From: Schaedlerella arabinosiphila | GTDB taxonomy: Bacteria; Bacillota; Clostridia; Lachnospirales; Lachnospiraceae | Direction of reading: 5' to 3' | Assembly: GCF_003885045.1 (NCBI RefSeq) | Contig: NZ_RHJS01000002.1 | Coordinates: 5,511,302-5,575,301, forward strand | Length of the DNA stretch: 64,000 nt | In this document: positions 53,168 to 59,940 of the stretch, in pieces | Layout of the letters: the number at the start of each line of letters is the position of its first letter | Numbering within the stretch: position 1 is the first letter of the stretch | The notes under the pieces: model-generated | What the model was told of the DNA's origin: nothing | Database searches by the model: none | What the model saw: only the letters and a program-made list of their open reading frames with translations | Translations under genes and position numbers: made by a program

Positions 53168-54508
53168 ATGGAGCTTTCATTCAGCAACCTTTTCGTTGGA
53201 TATTTAGACTACTTGACAGGGAATTTCGCACTGGGGATTTATTTGCTTGCCGTGACAGATGAACGGGCGGTACTGAGGCGGCTGAAAAAATTTCTGCCTT
53301 TGTTCCTGTTCCCGATCATTGAAATTCTGCTTGTTATAGGAATGTATTCTGTCCCGGAATTGAGAAGGTTTCAATACTACATCCTCTCGTTTATCATTCT
53401 TCTCATGTGCACCTTCTGGGCACGGTGGGCATGGCAGTTCGGGTTTTGGCAGGCATTGGCCGCCACCTGTATGGCTGGTATTTTCCAGGTGTGTGAGTCC
53501 ACGCTGTCCAGGGTATTGATCTGGGAAAACACACTGGACGAAAGTACCCCGTTTGCGGTGGTAATGCTGCTGTATCTGGGCATCAGCACGGCCGCCGTCC
53601 TGCTGCTGTACAGGCTGCAGTTTGGAAGGTGGTTTCGTCTGCTGCTGGACAGCAAATCCGCGGTTCGGCGTACAGCCTTCCTTCTGTTCGCGCTGGAAGT
53701 GGTTATGGAGATGCTTCTCCGAATGGTATTCGGCGTTAAGCCCCAATTTCTGGGGTTCTACTACGTGGTGGTGGCGGTGATGGTAATCATGACAGCAATG
53801 TTGATGGTCTATCTGGCTCAGCGGTTTGACGCCGCCCGGAAAATGCAGGCGCAGCAGGATGTGATCGCCCAGCAGCGGCTCTACGAGCAGGATCTGGAGG
53901 CGATACGCCGTGAGGTGCGCACATTCCGGCACGACTATAAAAATCTTCTGGCAGGCTTGGCCCAACAGGCAGGGGAAGGGGAACTGGAGGGGCTGTGTCA
54001 TACCCTGTCCGAGCTGGACGCCGGGTTTGACCAGCGGCTGGGAAAGAAAATCCAGGCATCCACCCAAATCGGGAACCTGCAGATTCCCGAAGTCAGGAGC
54101 CTCCTTTTAAGCAAACTTACCGCTATGCGGGAGAAGGGAGTGGAATGCCGTCTGGAGGTGCTCTATCCGGTCACAGCGGTGGACATGGATGTATGGGATT
54201 TTGTCCGCTGCCTGGGCATTTTGACAGACAATGCCTGGGAGGCCGCGCTGGATCTGGAAGAGCCCTGGGTGGAGATCGTGCTGCTGGCCCAGGAAGGCCG
54301 GGTATTTCTTCGGGTATCCAATTCCTACACAAATACCATTGAACCAGGAAACATGTGGAACGATGGCTGGTCCACCAAGGGTACGGGCCGGGGGCTGGGC
54401 CTGTCCAGCTATCAGAGGATTCTGGAGGGCTATCCCAATACATCCCATGGAACCAGTTGGGAGAACGGCGTATTTGTTCAGGAGCTGACTGTGGAGGGCA
54501 GGCTATGA
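53168..54508 (+). CDS. GHKL-type sensor histidine kinase (AgrC-like)
   Basis: A 446-residue kinase with six membrane helices in residues 1-215, a dimerisation helix with TFRHDYKNLLAGL (phosphorylated His near 258), N-box LGILTDNAWEAAL near 352 and G-box STKGTGRGLGLSSYQRI near 403. It is the AgrC/FsrC/VirS class that senses peptides or membrane states. It overlaps its response regulator by four bases (ATGA). No AgrB/AgrD pair is in the window, so the ligand is unknown. The plasma membrane is the place of action. Confidence 0.9.
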   Translation: MELSFSNLFVGYLDYLTGNFALGIYLLAVTDERAVLRRLKKFLPLFLFPIIEILLVIGMYSVPELRRFQYYILSFIILLMCTFWARWAWQFGFWQALAATCMAGIFQVCESTLSRVLIWENTLDESTPFAVVMLLYLGISTAAVLLLYRLQFGRWFRLLLDSKSAVRRTAFLLFALEVVMEMLLRMVFGVKPQFLGFYYVVVAVMVIMTAMLMVYLAQRFDAARKMQAQQDVIAQQRLYEQDLEAIRREVRTFRHDYKNLLAGLAQQAGEGELEGLCHTLSELDAGFDQRLGKKIQASTQIGNLQIPEVRSLLLSKLTAMREKGVECRLEVLYPVTAVDMDVWDFVRCLGILTDNAWEAALDLEEPWVEIVLLAQEGRVFLRVSNSYTNTIEPGNMWNDGWSTKGTGRGLGLSSYQRILEGYPNTSHGTSWENGVFVQELTVEGRL

Positions 54509-55242
54509 TCGAAATTTATCTTTGCGACGATGAGGACGCCGTCCGCCATCAGATCCAAAAAGCCCTGGAATGGAAGATTTTTGTGGAAAACTACGATATG
54601 AAAGTGGTGCAAAGCGCAGCCAGTGCCCGGGAACTGCTGGATGCGGTGGAAAACGGCAGACGGGGCATCTACTTTCTGGATGTGGAGTTAAAAGACGAGA
54701 AATGGGACGGTTTCCGGCTGGGGTGTGAGCTTCGGCGGCGGGATCCTCACGGTACGCTGGTCTATATTACCAGCTATGGAGACCTGGCCTGGCGCACATT
54801 CCAATATCATCTGGAGGCGTTTGACTACATTGTTAAGGGGCCGGAGCCGATTGGGCCGGCAGCGGCACAGTGCCTGGAGGAGATACACGCGCGTCTGCTG
54901 GAGGAGCATCAGGACCCGGCGGAAATGTTCACCCTGCGGATCGGAGAAATGGTGCGCCATGTCCCTATGCGGGATATTCTTTTTTTTGAAACTGCCTCCG
55001 CGCCCCACCACGTCTTTCTTCATACGTCCGGCAGCCGGATGGATTTTTTAGGCAGTCTCAAAGAATTGGAAGCTCAGTTGGGAGATTCATTTATCCGTAC
55101 GCACCGGGCCTATCTGGTGGCGGCGGATAAGATCGAGGCAGTAGATCTAAAACACAATAAGCTGTGGGCCGGCGGCCGCGAGTGCCTGATTTCCCGTGCG
55201 GGAAAGGCAAAGCTACGTAAAAAACTGGGAGGGGACCGATGA
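54505..55242 (+). CDS. LytTR-family response regulator
   Basis: A 245-residue regulator with an acidic CDDED pocket near residues 7-11, phosphoacceptor D59 in YFLDVEL, a receiver Lys in FDYIVKGPEP, and a C-terminal LytTR DNA-binding domain (about 140-240) with FLGSLKELEAQLGDSFIRTHR. Paired with the kinase upstream. LytTR proteins bind direct repeats with a 21-bp period; such a pair exists at 55258-55292, just after this gene, in front of a small gene, which is probably its target. Confidence 0.92.
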   Translation: MIEIYLCDDEDAVRHQIQKALEWKIFVENYDMKVVQSAASARELLDAVENGRRGIYFLDVELKDEKWDGFRLGCELRRRDPHGTLVYITSYGDLAWRTFQYHLEAFDYIVKGPEPIGPAAAQCLEEIHARLLEEHQDPAEMFTLRIGEMVRHVPMRDILFFETASAPHHVFLHTSGSRMDFLGSLKELEAQLGDSFIRTHRAYLVAADKIEAVDLKHNKLWAGGRECLISRAGKAKLRKKLGGDR

Positions 55243-55257
55243 GGTTCCCTCTCATTC

Positions 55258-55323
55258 CATTTAGGAAATTTTGCTGCTCATTCAGGAAATTTGCCCCACC
55301 GGGCTTTTTTTATGTGGTATAGT
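55258..55323 (+). promoter_or_regulatory. LytTR-type direct repeats and -10 box of the small DUF6440-like gene
   Basis: CATTTAGGAAATTT (55258-55271) and CATTCAGGAAATTT (55279-55292) differ at one base and have a period of 21 bp, the spacing of AgrA/ComE-type LytTR sites. TATAGT (55318-55323) follows 25 bases later, and no -35 hexamer is present, as expected for an activated promoter. Confidence 0.7.
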
Positions 55324-55363
55324 TGCAATGTCGAACGGCAGAACAAAAAAAGGAGGTGAGCTT

Positions 55364-55549
55364 ATGGCGAAAGGGAAAGATCGTTTTGTGGAAGTATACT
55401 CCCAGGGCATCATGAATGTGGCAAAGATCATTGTTGATACGGAAACTGGTGTGAATTACCTGTTGGCTTCCCATGATCTGAGAGTGGGGACCGGACTGAC
55501 GGTTATGATGGATCAGGACGGAAAGCCTGTTGTCACCCCCATCAAATAA
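55364..55549 (+). CDS. Small DUF6440-like protein
   Basis: A 61-residue soluble protein (RFVEVYSQGIMNVAKIIVD, then TETGVNYLL and a GLTVMMDQDGKPV end) resembling the DUF6440 family, whose members share a D-x-x-T-G-V-N-Y-L core. AAAGGAGGTGAG precedes the ATG, a near-perfect ribosome site suggesting high expression. It has its own promoter with LytTR-type repeats and sits right after the kinase/regulator pair, so it is probably the pair's output. The biochemical role is not known. A hairpin follows the stop. Confidence 0.78.
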   Translation: MAKGKDRFVEVYSQGIMNVAKIIVDTETGVNYLLASHDLRVGTGLTVMMDQDGKPVVTPIK

Positions 55550-55581
55550 GAAAAAAATAGTTTTGAATCGCAACAAAAACA

Positions 55582-55607
55582 GGGGCTGTCTATTTCACGA
55601 CAGCCCC
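55582..55607 (+). terminator. Hairpin after the DUF6440-like gene
   Basis: GGGGCTGTC (55582-55590) and GACAGCCCC (55599-55607) form a perfect nine-bp stem, eight-base loop, 33 bases after the stop. The T-tract after it is poor (GTAAATTGCTC), so termination may be incomplete. Confidence 0.6.
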
Positions 55608-55633
55608 GTAAATTGCTCAATATCCTTAAAATT

Positions 55634-55833
55634 TTTCCAGCTGTGCGGTTGCGATTCGATAGGTCATTTTCATGCAATTTATTGCAATGAAAATGACCTG
55701 TCGAATCAGCAACCCACTTATTAATGAGCAAAAAGCGGCTGCGTTAGCAGACGTAAGAGTGCGTCAGCACGATTTTTGCGAATGGATAAGTGGGTTGGAT
55801 GCTCCTTGGAGCATCCAACCGCACAGCTGGAAA
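55634..55833. repeat. 200-base multi-hairpin element with 18-bp terminal inverted repeats
   Basis: The ends TTTCCAGCTGTGCGGTTG (55634-55651) and its exact complement (55816-55833) enclose three more inverted repeats. These are 55653-55707 (a stem of about 24 bp with one wobble), CAACCCACTTAT/ATAAGTGGGTTG (55710-55721 with 55786-55797), and GGTTGGATGCTCC/GGAGCATCCAACC (55793-55805 with 55808-55820). It could be a structured RNA or a miniature inverted-repeat element. No protein frame is convincing. It sits just beyond the sortase stop codon. Confidence 0.7.
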
Positions 55834-55838
55834 TTTTT

Positions 55839-56792
55839 TTACGGCTGAGGAGCTTCCGGCGTGCCTGTATTTCCCGGATTTGCTGCCGGATCTGCCGCAG
55901 CGGGGTCCGCTCCTGCCGGGGCTGCGGCTCCTGGATCTGCTGCTGCCGGGTCTGCCGGATTCTCCGCAGGCTGGTCTGCAATCAGCTTTTCATTGACCAG
56001 CTTCGCCACGATCAGGCGGCGGTTGTTGGGCCTGTCCCCGATGCAGGTGGACAGGGTGACCAGACGATCCTCGGGAGTCACGGTCATATCCTCCGCAAAC
56101 TGGTTCTGGGGCTCCGGTATGCCCTGCAGCTCCTGGATAAAGGCCGGCACGGAATCCGGCACTTTCAGGTCATGGGTGGCGGAGATCAGCGTATCGTCAT
56201 GCACTACCTCCGCAATGATCTTATATTCGAACTGCCGCTCCGGCGTATAAATGTACATGTCACGGTATGTATCAAAAAATCCCCTGTCTATGTAATTTTT
56301 CAGATCTCCGAAGTAAGAACCGTCCAGCATGTCATGCCCGTAGATGACGGTGATCGGGTCGGTAAAATCTTTCGCGTTGACCATACGTGAGTAGATGGAG
56401 CCGGGCAGCGCGGCCACGCCCTCGAAGGTGACGTTCAGGTAGTAGTCCTCCTCCTGAGTGGAACTCTGCATGACAGGATAATTGACCTGGGTGCCGGGAA
56501 TCTCGATGAACGCATAGGCATCTGGGTTGATGGCCCACAATCCCTGGAAATCTATTTTCCGCGGTACGGTCTCCAGGACAGGCTCCGGTTCCGGCTGTAC
56601 TTCGGGTTCATTTACTTTTATGGAGGCTGCCTCCGCTTCTTTTTTCACAGGCTCTTTGACTTTGTCATCTTTGGATTTAAACATTCCAATTCCGATCACA
56701 ATTCCGATGACACAAAATGCCGCTGCAAGGATGCCGACAAGAACCAAGATTAAAGTTTTATCATTTGTATGTCTTTTTTTGTTCTGATTCAT
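55839..56792 (-). CDS. srtB: Class B sortase
   Basis: A 317-residue membrane-anchored transpeptidase. One N-terminal helix (about 16-38), a linker rich in Glu/Pro/Val, then the sortase fold with catalytic His in VIYGHDM (near 153), catalytic Cys in TLSTCIG (near 248) and Arg in NNRRLIVAKL. The last 45 residues are an Ala/Pro/Asp-rich low-complexity tail, unusual in this family. AAAGGAGC precedes the ATG at 56792. Sortase B anchors one or a few proteins to peptidoglycan; no protein with a sorting signal is encoded nearby. The gene is flanked by two large inverted-repeat elements. Confidence 0.9.
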   Translation of the reverse strand: MNQNKKRHTNDKTLILVLVGILAAAFCVIGIVIGIGMFKSKDDKVKEPVKKEAEAASIKVNEPEVQPEPEPVLETVPRKIDFQGLWAINPDAYAFIEIPGTQVNYPVMQSSTQEEDYYLNVTFEGVAALPGSIYSRMVNAKDFTDPITVIYGHDMLDGSYFGDLKNYIDRGFFDTYRDMYIYTPERQFEYKIIAEVVHDDTLISATHDLKVPDSVPAFIQELQGIPEPQNQFAEDMTVTPEDRLVTLSTCIGDRPNNRRLIVAKLVNEKLIADQPAENPADPAAADPGAAAPAGADPAAADPAANPGNTGTPEAPQP

Positions 56793-56875
56793 AATTGTAT
56801 GCTCCTTTCTAAAGAGATATATTATCACTAACGGAGGGAAAAGGCAAATGAAAGTTGCAGTGGGTGCCGGGGACG

Positions 56876-57008
56876 CTCAGCCGCATATAATTGTTCGCGT
56901 CGCCGCGCTTTCGCTTCGCAAAAAACGCAGCGGAACTAAACTCGAAAAGACCTCGTTAAGTGCCGGCGTTTTTTGAGAGGCTCCTTTGAACAATTATATG
57001 CGGCTGAG
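56876..57008. repeat. 133-base inverted-repeat element upstream of the sortase gene
   Basis: A perfect 21-bp inverted repeat (56876-56896 with 56988-57008; core GCCGCATATAATTGTTC) encloses a second one, AAAAAACGC/GCGTTTTTT (56920-56928 with 56966-56974). The ends differ from those of the element at 55634, so it belongs to another family. No protein frame is evident. Transcribed from either strand it would fold into one long branched hairpin. Confidence 0.65.
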
Positions 57009-57058
57009 CTGTTTTCCGGGACCGGGGGCCTGCAGGGGAGGGGAGAAAGGGGAGCGCT

Positions 57059-57088
57059 CCAGCCGGCCTTTTTTGGGGGGCCGGCTGG
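57059..57088. other. GC-rich hairpin downstream of the GH25 gene
   Basis: CCAGCCGGCC and GGCCGGCTGG form a perfect 10-bp stem at 57059-57088. It is 43 bases beyond the lysozyme stop on the minus strand and may end that transcript, but no T-run follows. Confidence 0.45.
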
Positions 57089-57130
57089 GGAAGTGGAATA
57101 ATCGTTAGGGCGTAGCCTTGAGTAGGGGGG

Positions 57131-58108
57131 TCAGGAGATGCGGAGTTTGTTTCCAGCGTAGATCAGGTTGGGGTCGGAAATGCCGTTGAGGGACATCAGG
57201 GTGTTGACGGATGTTCCGAAACGCTGTGCGATCTCGCTTAGGGTGTCTCCGGATTGGATGGTGTAGTATTGGGAGGCGGAGGAGGAATTTTCCGGGATTC
57301 GTATGGTCTGGCCGGGGTGGATCAGGTTGGGGTCGGAGATTTGGTTTAAGGAGGCCAGGGTCTGGTAGGTGGTGCCGTAACGTTCTGCGATCTCGCTTAA
57401 GGTGTCGCCGGACTGGACCACGTAGGTGATATAGTCGGCGGAAGGCGGAGTGGGTTTCGGCGGGGGCGTGGGTTTGCTGTCCAGGTGGTTCAGGCCGGCT
57501 TTGCGGATGACGGAAGCGTAGTCTACATAACCGGTGTCCAGGTCCACATTTCCAGCGATTCCCGGGACGCTTCCGGTGCTGGTATACTGCCAGATCCCAT
57601 AATCCAGGCCGTCATAGCGGCTGCCGTAGCGGGCGAACCACAGTGCATACTGCTGCGTCATTTCCAGGGGAAGATAGGTCTCCAGGAAATTCTGGTTGCT
57701 GTAGTACATTGCATAGTATCCCCGTTCCTGAATCCGGCTGCAGAAGGCTTTGACAATCTGCGTGGCCAGCGCGGGCGTGATCGTGACGCCGTTTTGTTCG
57801 GCATAGGTTATGGAGGCTTGCTCAATATCATAGCAGATGGGATATTCCAGGCGGTAGGGAGCGATCACTTCCAGGCATCCGTCCGCCTCCTTTTTGGCGT
57901 CCTCCGGGCTGAGGGCGTAGCAGAACCAGTATGCGCCGGCGGGAATACCGACACGGCTGCATTCGGACGCGTTTCTCTGGAACTGCTGGTCCGGCGTCCG
58001 GAATCCGTACCCTGCCCGCAGCATGGCGAACTGGTATCCGGCATTTTTCACCTGTGCCCAGTCCACATTTCCTTGAAATTCACTGACATCAAGTCCTTTT
58101 ATACTCAT
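57131..58108 (-). CDS. GH25 lysozyme with two LysM repeats
   Basis: A 325-residue muramidase. The GH25 domain (about 1-195) starts GLDVSEFQGNVDWAQVK with catalytic Asp and contains ICYDIEQAS with the catalytic acidic pair near 95-98. A Pro-rich linker (PTPPPKPTPP) leads to two LysM repeats (about 222-268 and 280-325; YVVQSGDTLSEIAERYG and YTIQSGDTLSEIAQRFG). It cleaves the MurNAc-GlcNAc bond of peptidoglycan. No signal peptide is visible, so it may be released by lysis, sporulation or a holin-like route, or be a phage remnant. The ATG at 58108 follows AGAGGAGC. Confidence 0.92.
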   Translation of the reverse strand: MSIKGLDVSEFQGNVDWAQVKNAGYQFAMLRAGYGFRTPDQQFQRNASECSRVGIPAGAYWFCYALSPEDAKKEADGCLEVIAPYRLEYPICYDIEQASITYAEQNGVTITPALATQIVKAFCSRIQERGYYAMYYSNQNFLETYLPLEMTQQYALWFARYGSRYDGLDYGIWQYTSTGSVPGIAGNVDLDTGYVDYASVIRKAGLNHLDSKPTPPPKPTPPSADYITYVVQSGDTLSEIAERYGTTYQTLASLNQISDPNLIHPGQTIRIPENSSSASQYYTIQSGDTLSEIAQRFGTSVNTLMSLNGISDPNLIYAGNKLRIS

Positions 58109-58357
58109 AGAAGCTCCTCTTTCAAAATAAAAATCTATCAATTTTATTATATGAAAAAAGAGCCGAGCTGCGCATGATATTTATCATTTTATTTTATAAA
58201 AAATAAAGATTGCAAGAAGAATGATATAGACCTTGTTTGTAATACCTGGCTTTTGCAGGCCGTCACCAAAGATGATACAATCATTTTGCTTTGTTATAAG
58301 GTATCATCTCCGGATGAATCTGAAAGCCGTTCCTATTGGCGCAGGGGCGGTTTTCAT

Positions 58358-58903
58358 TTATTGCAGTAAATCACATATTCTGATAGTCAGGCCGTTAAAT
58401 ATGTGAACCGGTATTTCGTCAATAAAAGAAAGCTGGCTGGAATCTTCTTCGCCGTCAAAAGAATATGTTTGAACAGTTTTTGTTACCGGATTGACGATCC
58501 AGTATTCCCGCACCCCGGCAGTACGGTATTTGAACAGTTTTACGGAATAGTCCATTCGCTGTGTGGATGGAGAAACGACTTCCACAATCCAATCCGGAGA
58601 TCCATGGCATCCCTTATCATCTAGTTTACTTTTATCACAGATAACAGATATATCAGGTTCAACATAGTTTTTATCGTCAGCATTCAAAAACACTGCGTAA
58701 GGGGCAAGATAGATTTTACAGGTTCCTTTGTTTTCATCAATATAGTCAGCTATTTTTCTTGACAATGAGAAAATAATGTCCTGATGCCTTGCATTTGGCG
58801 GCGCCATCATATAAATCTGGCCGTCGATCAGTTCCGCCCGTTGGCCCTCCGGCAGAGAATAAATATCTTCAATTGTATAAATCTTTTCCTGCAGCAGTGC
58901 CAT
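58358..58903 (-). CDS. Uma2-family (DUF820) endonuclease-like protein
   Basis: A 181-residue protein of the Uma2 family with a restriction-endonuclease-like fold. Seen: EGQRAELIDGQIYMMAPPNARH near 20-40 (in two parts), YVEPDISVICD near 97 and SPDWIVEVVSPSTQR near 119, supplying the D and E-x-x acidic positions. The family is abundant in cyanobacteria and sporadic in Firmicutes; its role is uncertain, with mobile-element and repair links suggested. The ATG at 58903 follows AAAAGGAGTG. It is a lone gene on the minus strand. Confidence 0.85.
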   Translation of the reverse strand: MALLQEKIYTIEDIYSLPEGQRAELIDGQIYMMAPPNARHQDIIFSLSRKIADYIDENKGTCKIYLAPYAVFLNADDKNYVEPDISVICDKSKLDDKGCHGSPDWIVEVVSPSTQRMDYSVKLFKYRTAGVREYWIVNPVTKTVQTYSFDGEEDSSQLSFIDEIPVHIFNGLTIRICDLLQ

Positions 58904-59216
58904 AATATCACTCCTTTTCATGCTACCTTTGAATCATCAATTATGGAGATTTCATGCTGATTTTGGCATCCGGCTTCATATGCCTTGACAATCCCCATCA
59001 GTCCGATACTTTACACTACCTGATTGTCTTGATTTTACAACATAAGGTATAATGATGCAAGAAATTTCAGTGGAAATGTCTTAAATAGATAGAAATGTAA
59101 TTGACAAAAATTAATTGTCCTCCGACCGAAAAAATTTAATAATTTCATAAGAAATTTCCTTCTTCGTTATTAAAATTTCCCCGGTATCATGTATAATACA
59201 AGGGAGGTGATAAGGA
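58904..59216. other. Intergenic region between divergent Uma2 and response-regulator genes
   Basis: AT-rich and without a gene. The sequence TATAAT at 59192-59197 probably serves the response regulator, with a leader of under 20 bases and GGGAGGTG as the ribosome site; no clear -35 was found. No operator repeats were identified. Confidence 0.5.
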
Positions 59217-59921
59217 ATGTATAATATTTTAGTATGTGACGATGACAAAGAAATCGTAGAAGCAATCGAAATATATCTGTCCCAGGAAGGCTATCATATC
59301 CTGAAGGCTTACGACGGAATGCAGGCATTGAAGATCCTGGAGACGGAGGACGTCCATCTGCTGATCCTGGATGTGATGATGCCCAGGCTGGACGGAATCC
59401 ATGCCACATTAAAGATCCGGGAGAAGCACAGCATCCCGATCATTATCCTGTCGGCAAAGTCGGAGGACGTAGACAAGATCCTGGGGCTCAACGTGGGAGC
59501 CGACGATTATGTAACAAAACCGTTCAACCCGTTGGAGCTGGTGGCCCGGGCAAAATCGCAGCTCAGAAGGTACACCCAGCTGGGCGGCACGGCAAAGGAG
59601 GAATCCGAGACCATCTATGAGACAGGCGGCCTGCGGATGAATGACGACCTGAAGGAAGTGACCGTGGACGGGGAACCGGTGAAACTGACCCCCATCGAGT
59701 ACAATATTTTAAAGCTTCTGATGCGCAACCAGGGAAGGGTATTTTCCATCGGCCAGATCTACGAATCCATCTGGAACGAGGAAGCCATCGGGGCAGACAA
59801 CACGGTGGCCGTACATATCCGCCATATCCGGGAGAAGATTGAGATCAACCCGAAAGACCCCAGATATTTGAAAGTCGTGTGGGGCGTAGGTTATAAGATA
59901 GAAAAGCTGGAAAGGCATTGA
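59217..59921 (+). CDS. OmpR-family response regulator (VanR-like)
   Basis: A 234-residue regulator with receiver domain (about 1-115; acidic pocket DDD near 8-10, phosphoacceptor D52 in LILDVMMP, K102 region in DYVTKPFNP) and a C-terminal winged helix (about 135-230) with IEYNILKLLMRNQGRVFS and NTVAVHIRHIREKIE. It is of the VanR/WalR-like type that often controls cell-wall or ABC transporter genes. The partner kinase follows 19 bases later. ABC operons with direct-repeat sites elsewhere in the window (38388) are possible but unproven targets. Confidence 0.93.
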   Translation: MYNILVCDDDKEIVEAIEIYLSQEGYHILKAYDGMQALKILETEDVHLLILDVMMPRLDGIHATLKIREKHSIPIIILSAKSEDVDKILGLNVGADDYVTKPFNPLELVARAKSQLRRYTQLGGTAKEESETIYETGGLRMNDDLKEVTVDGEPVKLTPIEYNILKLLMRNQGRVFSIGQIYESIWNEEAIGADNTVAVHIRHIREKIEINPKDPRYLKVVWGVGYKIEKLERH

Positions 59922-59940
59922 GTGAAAGGATGATAGAGTT

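Noticed and set aside
57131..58108. A prophage, suggested by the GH25-LysM lysozyme
   Set aside because: No holin, tail, capsid or integrase gene is nearby.
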